Positions 1-10,689 are shown, numbered from the stretch's first letter. The stretch is 64,000 bases of DNA from Lantana camara (GCA_037501455.1 CM074857.1:109711501-109775500), one strand, 5' to 3'. A program made the numbers and translations. The notes: a model not told the origin generated them from the letters alone.

Positions 1-318
1 TCCAAGATAAACGAAACCCTAGGTTAAGCCTAAACACTAACTAGAGAACTAGCATCCTTACTAGTTAGATTGTGATCAAGTTGGTGGACCATCTCTAGAG
101 AGCTTCAAGTTAGAAGTTTGAAGATTCGAGCTTTACCAAGGAGAGGGGATCAAGCCGCGAGAAGAGCGTTCTTGGGTGGCTTGAAACGCTTCAAGAAAGA
201 ATAAAAGAAAAGTAAGTTTTCTAACTCTACGAATTTGGATACACGATTGCGAGTCCAAGATCCTTTTGTTGGAAAATTTTTTTAAATTCCGCTGCTTTCT
301 GATTCGTGTTTTCCAACA
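1..318 (+). mobile_element. 3' end of a family-X LTR, inserted in copia RT
   Basis: The stretch ends in GTTTTCCAACA at 318 and aligns by eye along its length with 61861-62170, the 3' end of a complete family-X LTR. Shared blocks include 'agaactagcatcc', 'agagcgttcttgggcggc' (one mismatch) and 'ctctacgaatttgg'. The upstream part lies before the window, so solo LTR versus complete element cannot be decided. At 319 the copia reverse-transcriptase reading frame starts abruptly, which marks the insertion point. Confidence 0.85.
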
Positions 319-1291
319 TGTCGGTGGTTCCAAAAACAAAGCCGTTGTCTAATAAATAATTTCTCAACCTCTCATACCAGGCCCTTGGAGCCTGTTTCAA
401 CCCATATAGAGCTTTGTTGAGTTTAAAAAGATGATTCGGAAATGTTTGATTTTCAAAACCAGGAGGTTGAGCAACGTATACTTCTTCATTGATGAAGCCG
501 TTTAGGAAGGCGCTTTTTACATCCATTTGGTGCAATATAAAATTTTTATGTGATGCAAAAGCGAGAAGGATTCGAATTGATTCTAACCTGGCAACAAGAG
601 CGAAAGTTTCGTCATAGTCAATGCCCTCTTGTTGGCTGTACCCTTTTGCTACAAGTCTGGCTTTGTTCCGGGTGACTTCGCCATTTTCGTTTAGCTTGTT
701 CCTGAAAACCCATTTTGTACCAACTATAGATTTATTGATAGGTTTCTTGACAAGGGTCCATACCTGATTTTTATCGAATTGAGTCATTTCTTCCTTCATT
801 GCCTTGATCCAATGAGTGTCCGCGAGAGCCTCATTAATATTCTTCGGTTCAATGATCGAGATCATGGCCTGATTAGCGTTGTTGGTATTGGCCCTTGATC
901 TGGTAGTTATGCCATTATCACCACTTCCAATGATATTTTCCGGAGGATGACTAGAGGCATGCTTGAATCTCCTCGAAACCTGTTGAGTTCCGGTTTCAGC
1001 ATTGTTTGGGACAGTGTCACTGTCACTTTTATCCGAGTCTTTGCCGCTTTCATCTTGTGAGTTTGTATTGTCTTCTGGTTTGAAGTCATCAGAATCTTCT
1101 TTGTTCCAGGACACAATTTCTCTTATCATTTGAGGCCCTGCACTAGGAATGCTCAAGGAAACCTTGGCATATGGGTCAGTTTCATCAAAGTTCACATGAA
1201 TCGACTCTTGAACGACTTTCTTCCTTTTATTTAAGACTCTGAAAGCTTTGCTTACCGATGAGTACCCAAGAAATAAACCATCATCGGTTTT
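319..1291 (-). pseudogene. copia reverse transcriptase, truncated
   Basis: This is the N-terminal half of a Ty1-copia reverse transcriptase (RVT_2 family), the enzyme that copies element RNA into DNA in the cytoplasmic particle. Visible motifs are [25 protein letters not shown], the first catalytic aspartate in [10 protein letters not shown], and [16 protein letters not shown]. The YVDD active-site motif that should follow is absent: after [16 protein letters not shown] the frame runs into the family-X LTR at 318. About 30 residues of the open frame below 319 are LTR sequence, not protein. The upstream end is a stop at 1292-1294 that separates it from integrase in the same frame. The enzyme cannot be functional. 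Confidence 0.88.
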
Positions 1292-2425
1292 TTATTCAAA
1301 TTTTCCACGGTTTTCTCTATCGTTTAAGATAAAACAATTGCATCCAAAGACGTGAAAATATGATACATTTGGCTTTTTATTGTTCCATAGTTCATAGGGA
1401 GTTTGTTTGGTAAAAGGTCTCAGGAACACCCTATTTGAGACATAACAGGTGGTATTTACCGCTTTTCCCCAAAAATGTTGTGGGAGATTATACTCGTTCA
1501 ACATAGTTCTGGCCATTTCTTGGAGAATCCTATTTTTTCTTTCCACCACCCCATTTTGTTGGGGTGTTTTGGGGGCAGAAAACTCATGGTGAATTCCATT
1601 TTCATTACAAAAGGTTGAGAAGAGTTTTTCATCAAATTCGGTACCATGATCGCTACGAATCTTAAGTACCTGTGTGTGTTTCTCATTTTGAATGCGGTTG
1701 ATTAAAGGGATGAAGCCTTTTATGGTATCATTTTTATTTGCCAGAAATAATACCCATGTAAAACGAGAGTAATCGTCCACAATAACAAATATGTACCTTT
1801 TTCCACCAATGGATTGTGTTCTCATAGGTCCGAAAAGATCTAGGTGTAGTAGCTCTAGCGGTTGGGATGACGTGATGTCTGTCTTTGACTTGAATGAGGT
1901 TTTGATTTGTTTCCCTTTCTGACACGCACTACAGATTTTGTCTCTTTGGAATTTTATTTTTGGTATCCCTCTTAACAGCTCTTTATTTGATAGTTGGGAG
2001 ATTAGTTCCATGTTGGCGTGTCCAAGGCGTCTATGCCATGGCCAGCTGGAATCATCTATAGCTGATAGACACTCAATGTTTTGCTTAGATAAATCATTGA
2101 AATGAAAGCAATAAAGATTTTTGTCTCTGTTTGCAACAAAAATCAGTTCTTGGTTTTTGAAAATGCTGCATTGAGAAGATGTGAACTTTACCTCATACCG
2201 GGAACCACATTGTTGGCTTACACTGATCAAATTGTGTTCCAGTCCTCGTACCAACCAAACATTATCAATGTACGTACCTGGTTCCAATCCGATGGAGCCT
2301 TTGCCTATGATTTTTCCTCTTATGTTGTCGGCAAAGATTACATTACCTCCGTCTACCTCTTGAAGCTTGGAGAATGTTGTAATGTCCCCAGTCATATGTC
2401 TGGAACATCCGCTATCTAGTACCTA
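1292..2425 (-). pseudogene. copia protease (end) and integrase
   Basis: The region encodes the protease active site (VLDSGCSRHMTGD) followed by a copia integrase. Integrase signs are the HHCC zinc motif (HRRLGH...CSACQKGK) and the catalytic triad, visible as HLDLFGP, RSDHGTEF and NGVVERKN, with the copia-type tail LWNNKKPNVSYFHVFGC. A TAG at 2423-2425 sits immediately before VLDSG, where copia proteases usually have an aromatic residue such as W. It is in frame with gag and integrase, so it looks like a TGG-to-TAG change. The frame ends at a stop at 1292-1294 and continues in the same frame as RT. The protein is otherwise well preserved, so inactivation is by point stops. Confidence 0.88.
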
Positions 2426-2524
2426 TTTTTGCTTCCTGGATGTTCTTGGTACCTGCACGATTAAGTGGTCTTAGGTACCCCGAGAGATCTTAGGGTCCTT
2501 GGTTGTTAGTTGGGTTTTAGGAAC

Positions 2525-3937
2525 TCATACCCATTTAGGTTGAATTTTGGGTTTTGAGCGGCAAAAATATGAAATATGTCCATTCTTTCCACAGTTAAAG
2601 CACTTTTTAGTGAATGAGTATTTTTTTTTCTTAAGTTCGTCTAGTCTGATAATGAGTTTAGTATTTTCGTTTGCTAGATGCTCATTATCTCTTTCTAGAA
2701 ATTCCTTTTCGATTTTAAGTGTGGAAATAATTGGAAAGTATTTATATTCCAAATCTTGTTTTTCTTTTAAAACTTTGAGTATATTTCCTTCCAGAAGTTT
2801 ATTCCTGGCTGCAAGTTTTTCAATTTTAGATTGACAATTTTTAAGTAATTCTTGCATATTTATATCACTACCAGATTCATAGTCCGAAGATTTGGAGTTT
2901 ACCTCATTTTTCACCATGAAGCCGACACATTCTTCTTCATTGTCAAATTGCTCTGACTCAGAATCGCTCCAAGTGACTTTGAATGACGTGTGCTTTTTCT
3001 CCCTTTTGTAGTTTCTTTTCAGTTTGGGACAATCTGGCCTTTTATGGCCTGGTTCATCACAATTGTGGCACACGATAATTCCACCATCCTGATTTTCTAT
3101 GTTGCTTGTTTTCTGGAAGTTCCTCTTATACCTGGATCTAGTATTTGTGAGTTGGCGCAGTCGTCTGGTGAGGAAGGCAATTTCTTCATCAATTTGATCT
3201 TCCCGAATCTCACTTGTCTCACTTCTGGTATTGAGGTCCGCTTTGAAGGCGATATTCTTCCTTTTGTCATTCGTTTCTTCCTTAGACAAGAGAGTCAGCT
3301 CATGGGATGTGAGTGATCCAATGAGTTGTCCCATTGACAAGTTTTTTAAATCTTTTGTTTCGTGAATTGCGGTGACCTTCGAATTCCATTCTTTGGGCAA
3401 CGACCTGAGAAGTTTACGGACCTGCTCTTCTTCTGACATGGGCTTCCCCAGAGCATGCATTTGATTAACAATTTCCATAAATCTGGCATACATTTGGCTA
3501 ACGGTATCATCTTGTTTCATTTGGAACATTTCATATTGGTGAGTCAGCAGGGCGATTCTTTCTTGTCCTACCTGTGTGGATCCTTCGTGCGTGACTTGAA
3601 GCATGTCCCACATGTCTTTAGCCGTGGCGCAAATGCTTACTCGGTTGTATTCTCCTTTAACTAGAGAGCATGAGAGTATGTTTTTGGTTTTGGCGTTCAT
3701 GGAGAGTAGTTTCTTGTCCTCACTGGTATATTCTCCTTTAACTTTTGGTACTTGTTTTCCTTCTCCACCTTTCATGGGGATCTTTGCTCCTTCAATCACG
3801 ATTTCCCATAGATCATAGTCTATGGAAAAAAAGTATTCCTCGATTCTGTTCTTCCTGGTTGCATAGTTCATTCCATCCAATAACGGAGGACGAGTGTGTG
3901 AGACTCCTTCGGCATATATTTCAGCGTTGGTGGCCAT
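2525..3937 (-). CDS. copia gag polyprotein
   Basis: This is the capsid/nucleocapsid part of the copia element, about 470 residues from the ATG at 3937; an upstream in-frame GTG at 3970 lies almost on the primer site and is unlikely. The N-terminal half is a UBN2-type gag domain (AKDMWDMLQVTHEGS, MFQMKQDDTVSQMYARF, LLRSLPKEWNSKVTAI). A first CCHC knuckle follows (CHNCDEPGHKRPDC), then an acidic and coiled-coil-like stretch rich in K/E/L, then a second knuckle (CFNCGKNGHISYFC). The stop at 2525-2527 separates it from protease in the same frame. Full-length copia gag-pol is normally one frame, so this stop may be a mutation. It is intact as a gag reading frame. Confidence 0.85.
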   Translation of the reverse strand: MATNAEIYAEGVSHTRPPLLDGMNYATRKNRIEEYFFSIDYDLWEIVIEGAKIPMKGGEGKQVPKVKGEYTSEDKKLLSMNAKTKNILSCSLVKGEYNRVSICATAKDMWDMLQVTHEGSTQVGQERIALLTHQYEMFQMKQDDTVSQMYARFMEIVNQMHALGKPMSEEEQVRKLLRSLPKEWNSKVTAIHETKDLKNLSMGQLIGSLTSHELTLLSKEETNDKRKNIAFKADLNTRSETSEIREDQIDEEIAFLTRRLRQLTNTRSRYKRNFQKTSNIENQDGGIIVCHNCDEPGHKRPDCPKLKRNYKREKKHTSFKVTWSDSESEQFDNEEECVGFMVKNEVNSKSSDYESGSDINMQELLKNCQSKIEKLAARNKLLEGNILKVLKEKQDLEYKYFPIISTLKIEKEFLERDNEHLANENTKLIIRLDELKKKKYSFTKKCFNCGKNGHISYFCRSKPKIQPKWV

Positions 3938-3984
3938 CAGGATCTTTTGCTCTTGGATGGTTAAATCCACGAAAAGCTTGAGAA

Positions 3985-4000
3985 CGTGGCTCTGATACCA
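3985..4000 (-). promoter_or_regulatory. copia primer-binding site (tRNA-Met)
   Basis: The reverse strand reads TGGTATCAGAGCCACG, the complement of the 3' end of plant initiator tRNA-Met and the usual copia primer. It lies two bases inside the LTR edge at 4003 and just upstream of gag. Confidence 0.9.
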
Positions 4001-4002
4001 AC

Positions 4003-4548
4003 TGAAACTATGAGAGTAAGATAACTAGAAAATAAGCACACCAAGATGTAGAGTGGTTCCCCCACGTGAAGAGTCAAAACAACAGCTCGACGGAGTTACT
4101 CCACTAAACAACTTTATTAAGGCCACTACCGGACCGAATACAAAGGGTGTTGGGAAATAATGTTCTGTAAGATATCGGAACTTAAAGAACTAGCTTTAAA
4201 GTATCACTCAGCCTATAAAGAACTATCCTCACAACAAACACTCTTGATAGAAAATAAAGGAGAGATTTGAAAATGCAGACTAACGGTTCACTTCTCTTGC
4301 AAAAAGACTCTTATGAATGAGTTCGAAAGTCTGCTATTTATAGGGATTCTCCTCCAGCATTAATATCCCTTAGATGCCTTGATTGATTCTCAATCAAGGA
4401 GTGATGACTTCTTCCTTTCTTTGCCCAACGACACTTTTCCTTTATTGTACAGGATCTCTTTAGTCAATCATGGATGTCAATAATCAATCATGAATTTCCT
4501 GCAATCACAAATCTTCCATACAGAGGAATGTAATATTGGATATAGTCA
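4003..4548 (-). repeat. copia 5' LTR
   Basis: About 546 bp bounded by TGAAACTAT at 4003 and ATATAGTCA ending at 4548, a TG...CA pair with matching inner bases. The lower edge is fixed by the adjacent primer site. The upper edge is inferred from the terminal symmetry because the partner LTR is missing. On the reverse strand a TATA box (CTATAAATA) lies at about 4335-4343, so U3 occupies the upper part and R/U5 the lower. Confidence 0.7.
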
Positions 4549-5113
4549 TCAATCAAAAACAATAATATTATTTGCTGAGATAAGCTTAACAAGTTCTACT
4601 TGCATTATATGTTCTGTAATGACTAATGAGCAGGGGTTGATTGTAATGAGCAGGGCTTGCTGGAATTGGTTGTTTGTTAAATATGATATGTTATGGAACT
4701 AAATATGATCTGTTATGAAACTAATTGTTAGTTTTTATGTTTTATTTCATTATTTACATTATGTCCTGTAATTGATAGGAAACAGAAAATATAAAAAAGA
4801 AGGGAAAAAAGTAAAAAGAAAAGGGTAAAACAAAACAGGTAGGGTCGGGTTATTCGGGTGGGTCAGGTTATTGGATGACTTGAAAAAAATCAGGTCAACC
4901 CGAACCCAACCCGAACCTGATAGGTTCAGGTTAGGGTTGGGGTTTTCGGGTTCAACTTCAGGTCGGGTTGGGTTCGGGTTGAGGTTTTCTATGTTGTACC
5001 CCTATATCAACCCGGCCCGAACCCACCCGACCTACCCGAATTGACACCCCTAATATAGAGTCATTGTCATGTAAATAGCTAGCAGTAGCAGTAAAGTATA
5101 TATGTATTATATA
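4549..5113. other. Non-coding interval with a GGGTTCGGG-type repeat
   Basis: No coding potential was recognised. The interval holds AT-rich sequence, the repeat at 4843-5056, and the target site of the Tat element (ATATA at 5109-5113). Confidence 0.6.
4843..5056. repeat. GGGTCGGGTT-rich inverted repeat, MITE-like
   Basis: The segment alternates GGGTTCGGGTT / AACCCGAACC blocks in both orientations and ends with 'gaattgacacccctaa', a terminus often seen in small non-autonomous hAT-like elements. A similar block (GGGTATCGGGTACCCGATCC) occurs near 46724. No exact terminal repeat or target duplication was fixed, so the class is tentative. Confidence 0.45.
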
Positions 5114-5948
5114 TGATGGGTCTGAATATGGGGTACAGAGTCCAATCACTTTAGAATTTGTTTAAAGGTGGGGGAAACCGATGATGATCGCCGGAAAAGA
5201 TGGTAGGTTCAATCTGCTAGGTCAAACACCAAAGAAACAGAGGTCAGACGGCCAAGCTGGGGGAACTGGGGGTGATTCCCAGTTTGGCCCTCCGACGCTC
5301 AAGTCAGATGATGATCTGAAAGAGAGAATATGTGAAGTGTGAAGTTGCAGTCAGTGAGGTTGCTTACAGTGAAGGAGATGACTCCATTTATTTATAGTTG
5401 AGGGTCAGGGACCCTTTGGTCATTTGCACAGTGTGGTCCTGGTCGAATGTTGCCCTAACACGTGGCGTTGCGAGAGAAACCTAGGAGGAATCTTCTGTAA
5501 AAGCTGGTGAAAGTTGGTGTTGGAAACAGTGGTAGGTGCGCGGGTACGTACGGGGTATCAGAGATCCGTTTTAGGGGGTTGGTAACGAGGGCTTGAGAGC
5601 ACGCTCGTGTCAACCAAGGGCCTTGGAGGCCAGAAGATCCGCTAAGGGATGAAGGCCAAGGCTCATGCAATGAAGGAGAGTGGAAGCTTCTCTGAGAGAG
5701 TGTAGCGCTCGAAGAGGGCTTCCTTGACTGATTGGAGCTTTAGCCATGTAGTATGAATTACGCTCGTTAGGGAGCAGCAATGTTGATCACGTGTACACGT
5801 AGCAGAGATGGCACGTGTCCTTAAGGAATACAGACGCTTGAGGGGTTCGAACGCTCGAGTATAATTACCTTAATCACAAGAGGACAGGTGTCGTTATCTT
5901 GAGTTGCCACGTGTCCAAATGTGGGACGAGCGTATTTTGACCCCATCA
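5114..5948 (-). repeat. Tat 3' LTR
   Basis: 835 bp, TGATGGG...CCCCATCA. A reverse-strand TATA box (CTATAAATA) lies around 5388-5396. Upstream of it in U3 are several ACGT-core elements: CACGTGG at about 5459, a CACGTGTACACGT double site at about 5789, GGCACGTGTCC at about 5811 and GCCACGTGTCC at about 5911. These match G-box/ABRE cores bound by plant bZIP and bHLH factors; function here is inference. Confidence 0.93.
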
Positions 5949-5964
5949 TTTTGCCCCCCAATTC
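5949..5964 (-). promoter_or_regulatory. Tat polypurine tract
   Basis: The reverse strand reads AATTGGGGGGCAAAA directly against the 3' LTR start, the usual position and composition of a second-strand primer. Confidence 0.85.
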
Positions 5965-6069
5965 TGTAGTCCGTAGTGATAAGGGCTGTAGAATTCTACC
6001 AATGTAATCCATCGAGTGTTGCGCTCGTATGAGGCATGGCGTGTTGGGCAATCATCCTTCTGATTGCAC

Positions 6070-6165
6070 CATAAATGCGGTCCTTTCTTCTGATTGCTCG
6101 AAACGTCTATGCATTAAATGCGGTCCTTTCTTCTGACCGCTTGTAACATCTGCGCATTAAATGCT
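6070..6165. repeat. 43-bp direct repeat, about 2.3 copies
   Basis: The phrase 'aaatgcggtcctttcttctga' begins at 6073 and recurs at 6116, and its first bases recur at 6159, a 43-bp period. The array lies between the Tat 3' LTR and the antisense promoter. Confidence 0.8.
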
Positions 6166-6287
6166 GATGCGCGTGGGCCGCGTGATTCTTGGGAAGTACG
6201 TGACGGTTCAATAAAGTGAACGGTTTCCTAGGTGGGAAATGATTGTAATTTCGAATTATTTGTTAGAAACGTACCAACTCCCATCCC

Positions 6288-6295
6288 TATAAATA
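6288..6295 (+). promoter_or_regulatory. TATA box of the Tat antisense gene
   Basis: TATAAATA in the context CATCCCTATAAATAAGGG lies 289 bp upstream of the first good ATG (6577, context GCCATGG). A possible leader intron runs from GTAACC at 6422 to an AG at 6574. The LTR TATA box at about 5392 points the opposite way, so U3 and the interval to 6288 sit between two divergent promoters. Predicted from sequence only. Confidence 0.6.
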
Positions 6296-6576
6296 AGGGA
6301 TTCTGCATCCATATCGTCCTTTACGCGAACAAATCTTCAGAGCACAAATTTGCGGAAAACTCCTTGCAAACAAGTTTCAGAGCATTCATAACTTTCCTTC
6401 AAGTTTTTCCAGAAAACTCAAGGTAACCTCCGGTGAAATCTTCTAACTTTACTAACCTTAGAATCAGATTAGGATTTAGTAATCTTTCAGGTTCCACCTT
6501 CTCTAGAAATCCCAAATCTCTCTGCACATCCCTCGTTTCCAAAATCCTCAAATCCCTTCCAAATTCTGCAATAGCC

Positions 6577-9494
6577 ATGGCCAGAGATCATGTAGAAGAA
6601 GTTACCCGCGAGGTTGAGGAGATGGCTACCCAGAGTTCATCCCCTCCGAGTTCCCCTAGGGACGAAGAATTGGATGCGGCCGTTATGGCCATAAATGAGA
6701 GAAACCCGGATGGGGTTGAGCCCCTTTTCGAAGAAATAAACATGGTACTTGAGGCGGAGAGGTAAGGAGAAGTATTGCTGTTGACGGAGAGTTCCACCCA
6801 TCCTCATCGCCATACCGTAACCGTGACGGTTGCTGCCCCGGTCCTGGAATTCGAAGGAGAAACGGGGCCCTCAGTTAGAGCATAGGCCAAGGGCAAAGGG
6901 AAGATGCCCCAGAGGCGTAAGAAAGCTAAGAAGGCCAAAGGGTCGAACGAGGGTGAGGGTCCAGGTATGCAGACGACCGAGCGTACCCCTGACGAGACTC
7001 CCAGCACCATCACTCTGGGGGAGATAAAGTCTGTTATGGCTCCAATCTACTGGGACGAGCATTATACATGGAGAATCCCAGCCAAGCACGAGCGTGCCAA
7101 CCATCCCCCACCTGGCGAAATGGCGGTTTACAAGGACGCGATTGGCTCGGGGGGCCTAAGATTTCCAATTCCAGTCCTAGTGGCCAACATTTTGAATAAT
7201 TTGAACCTGTGCCCCTCGCAGATCGTGCCTAACGGGCTTGCCCTCATAACCTGTTTCGTGATCCTCATGGAGTGCACCGGACACGAGCCTTCAATATCAA
7301 ATTTCAACGCCTTGCTGCAAGTTGTTAGTTTCGCGCTCGTCGCCCGAGGCGGGTTTCTTCTATTATGTCCAAGTAAAGGCTCATCTGAAACTGATCAACT
7401 CTCCGTCTACCACGTATGGGCCTGATTGGAAGGAGAAGTTCATCTTCATCAAAGCCCCGACGGATGATGATTTCGGGGTATCATGAGAGTGAATTTCGCA
7501 TGGGAAAGGCTCCCTTGTGAAGAATCGCCTGGACCCCACTTTCCCTGAGAACTGGGGTAAGGAATTAGCTAGGGCGTTGAGGGACGAGGGCCGGCTGATA
7601 CAAGCCAAAGATTTGATCGATGACATGGAGCTCATGTTCCTTTGCGGACTTACCAATGACCCCCATTATCTCAGCAACCCTCTCGCTCGTGATTTGGAGA
7701 GAGACGGTTAGATTTTAGGGCACTAACTTGTAGATAGGGATGCTAACTATGTACTTGCATTTGCAACTTGTATTTTATGAAGTTTGTTCAAGGGTTTCTG
7801 ACCCTCGTTGTTTTTTCTTGCCTCAGGAATAAACATCATTATGGATGGAGGAATCCGTCATGTTGCCCGTTTCGCCAATGCTAACAGGCGCCAGGCCAAC
7901 CAAGGTAACCAGCAGAACCAACCACCTCGAGGCGCAGGTCGCGGCAACAAGCGTGGTGGAAGACAAGCTACAAGCTCGAGCGCCAGCCAGGGTTGCGGCA
8001 ATAACCAAGCACCCAATCCTGACACAAGGGTGATTCCAAGGGCCCCGGCCGCTTCTCAAACAAGTGGGGCCCTTATTCCTATTCCGATTCCGCCGCCAAG
8101 GCCTCAGACGAGCGGTAATGTTAGAGATACCCAAGAAGCAAGCGCCTCAGCCTCCAGAAAGAGGAAGAGGATGCCGGATTCCTTCACCATATCCGGCAAA
8201 GGCAAACAAGTGGTTGAGGGCCCCAAGGGCGGCGATGGAGACACTTCCTCCTCAGAGGAAGAACATTTGTGAGATTTTGACCGTCGAGGGGATAGGAGCT
8301 ACAAGGGTTCCGCAGATGGAGGTGCCGTATTATTAAGGCATAGAACGGTCGTCCAAACCATCAGCGAGGGCTTATATGAGAGTGTCCAATTTACAGCGGA
8401 CCATAAGCACTTGTACTCCGAAACTGTTGAAAAGGTGACCAGCGACATGGTGCACGCCCTGATTTCGGTAAGTCCCCCTTTCTCCTTGCAACTTTATCAT
8501 TTTTCAAAGATGTGGTTCTTCAAGATTTTATTAACATTCCTGCCCTTTCGAGCCCATGCAGCAAGTGCTCCCGAGGGCGAAAAACATTCAAATGCGCGCC
8601 ACGGTTTATGCTGATCGGAAGACAAAATACAAGAAAATGGTGCACTCGAATGATCCTACTCAAACCTAAGAAGAGTTGGATATAGAGAAGGCCATGTACC
8701 TTTCTCTTAAGGAAGAGCATGAAAAGATGGAGGCTGAGATGAAAAAGCTGCAGGATGATTTCACGAACGCCGAGACCGCTCGGAGGAGTTGGTGCACGCA
8801 GTATAATAATCTTAATGAGAGCCATCAAAAGGTTACGGACGACTGTAACACATGGAGAACGAGGGCCACGGAGGCGGAGAAGAAGTACGCGGATATCATG
8901 AACCAACTTCCCCACCGTGTTGAGCAATCAGTCAAGAAGGCGCTCATCAAGTTTTGCCATTCAAAGGCATTCAACTTTGCAGCCTCTTTACACTGTCTTG
9001 ACGAGGCTCAGAAGGTCTTCAACTTGGCTATTGAGCAGGGCATCCACAAGGGCCTAACAGATCCATCCATTCGCGAGGCGCAGGATATGGGGCTCATGTT
9101 CAACGAGCGTTGCGTGGAGGAGGATGATGATCGCGAGGATCCTGAATTCAACATCTCTGAGCCAGAGTATAACTTCCTGGTCACGCTCATCCAGGATGAA
9201 TACATGGCAGCTCATCCTCCGGTGGAAGCCCCTCAAGCAGAGCAAAACGAGGGGAATAACGATGCCAGTGCCGTACCTGGAAATCCTCCGATGAGCGAAC
9301 CTCTGGCGCCTTCTGAGAGCAATGAGCCCGTGATTCCCCCAGCGCTTGCAAACAACGAGCCTGCACCTCCCCCAGCTGCCCAGAACCATGAGGAACAAGC
9401 CCCTCAAGCACAAGAGCCGGCGGGCCCAGTACACGGTCCAGTGGCCCAAAATGTCCTTGTGGTCTTGGATGAAGATGTTGCTCCTGCTGCCTGA
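6577..9494 (+). pseudogene. Tat antisense gene (Transposase_28-like protein), spliced, broken
   Basis: A forward-strand gene lies inside a reverse-strand element. Exon 1 (6577-7706) encodes a basic stretch (PQRRKKAKKAK) and a domain resembling 'putative gypsy-type transposon' proteins (PF04195): GLRFPIPVLVANILNNLNLCPSQ, then an NGLALITCFVILMECTG segment. Exon 2 (7827-8467) is Gly/Asn/Gln/Arg rich with a basic patch SRKRKRM; exon 3 (8562-9494) is coiled-coil-like and ends in an acidic, Pro/Ala-rich tail. Intron 1 (7707-7826) has GT...CTCAG and intron 2 (8468-8561) has GTAAGT...ATGCAG; both keep the frame. Damage: in-frame stops at 6763 and near 6882, frame changes near 7350 and 7490, and a stop near 8670 in exon 3. 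A polyadenylation-like AATCAATGAAA lies at 9611. Its role in the Tat life cycle is unknown. Confidence 0.75.
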
Positions 9495-10689
9495 TGATCC
9501 CCATCCTTCATTTGATTATGCTGAAATTCTCTTTCCTTCAACTTAGTCTTTATTTTGTAAGAATGTTAGGGGCCCACGTGCCGTTGTCTTGTAATTTTGG
9601 CGAAAGCCCCAATCAATGAAATTCCTCTTTTTCCATAATAACGTCTCTCTTTATTTTCTTGTGCCATTTTGATTGTGATACTTTACCTTGTGCTTGTTGT
9701 TAACAAAATCACTTGATGCTTAGATTCTGAATAACATGCTAAGTAAAATATGAACTGTTTTAACTAAGTCTTGAGTAATCACGAGGGTCTTACTGGAAGA
9801 TTGCCCTCTTTCAAGACTTGTGAAAATTTTGCTTTTACACTTAGAAAATTTTACTAAGTCTAGAGTAATTACGAGGGTCTTACTGAGAGGCTGCCCTCGT
9901 TCAATGACTTGTGAAAATTTTGCTTTTACACTTAGAAAATTTTAATAAGTCTTGAGTAATTATGAGGGTCTTACTGAGAGGCTGCCCTCGTTCAAGACTT
10001 GTGAAAATTTTGCTTTCACACTTAGAAAATTTTACTAAGTCTTGAGTAATTATGAGGGTCTTACTAAGAGGCTGCCCTCGTTCAAGACTTGTGAAAATTT
10101 TACTCATATAAATCCATTCAAACCTTCAAGTAAGCGTGTGAGTTTCTTTCTCAGAGAATTTTTAGCTTGTACTTAACAAGAATTTTGTAAAAATCGGCTG
10201 CCTTTGAACGAGCGCGGGGATCACCCCCTTGAGAACGCCCTGGTGTTGAAGATTTGAGCAAATTCATTCCGAATAACGTTACCGTTGAATGAGCGCGATT
10301 GTACCCGTTGATTTTTTGGACTTGCAAGCGATCCCGTTTTCGAGCGCAAGACGTTGTGACAAACAACCAAGGCCTACTAGGGTTTTCCTGGTGTTTTTCT
10401 TTGATTCATTATGCTGGTTGTGAGCGTTACCAGGCTATCCTTATGAGGGTGTCCCCCCACGTGGAGTAGACCGCTGGCAAGCGTAACCCATGTGCAAGAA
10501 CATAGCTCGTATTGAAATTGATTGCCAACCACGCTCGTAGAAACAAGGGACGTGGGTCTTATCCACTTGCATAATTTAAAAGTAGTAGTATAGAAATATT
10601 CAGGAGAAGGTATTGTAACTTACTTGAGATCTGAAGTAGTATGTAGAGCCCATTAGTGGGATTGTTACATCATCATTTTTAGAGAACTT
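9495..10689. other. Tat interval between convergent 3' ends of antisense gene and pol
   Basis: No coding potential was recognised. It holds the antisense gene's probable 3' end (near 9611-9640), the 90-bp tandem repeats at 9763-10112, and about 580 bp of unique sequence up to the pol stop at 10690. Confidence 0.75.
9763..10112. repeat. 90-bp tandem repeat, four copies
   Basis: The unit begins 'actaagtcttgagtaat' at 9763, 9853, 9944 and 10034, a 90-91-bp period. Each copy carries 'gagggtcttact', 'ctgccctcgttcaa' and 'cttgtgaaaattttgct'. Copies differ at only a few positions, so amplification is fairly recent or homogenised. Short open frames across it are repeats, not a gene. Confidence 0.93.

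Larger units (their letters stand above)
319..4548 (-). mobile_element. Ty1-copia retrotransposon, 3' part displaced by family X
   Basis: In reverse orientation the order is LTR (4548-4003), tRNA-Met primer site (4000-3985), gag, protease, integrase, then reverse transcriptase, which is the copia order (integrase before RT). All coding parts lie in one frame, interrupted by stops at 2525-2527, 2423-2425 and 1292-1294. The element ends inside RT at 319 where a family-X LTR begins; RNase H and the 3' LTR are outside the window or lost. The large gag with two zinc knuckles and a coiled-coil stretch suggests the SIRE/Maximus lineage, but that assignment is inference. Confidence 0.88.

Noticed and set aside
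7808..8272. Independent Gly/Asn-rich host protein
   Set aside because: It is exon 2 of the Tat antisense gene; its frame joins the neighbours at good splice sites.
9901..10107. Small repeated protein on the reverse strand
   Set aside because: Translation of the 90-bp tandem repeat; no start context or conservation.
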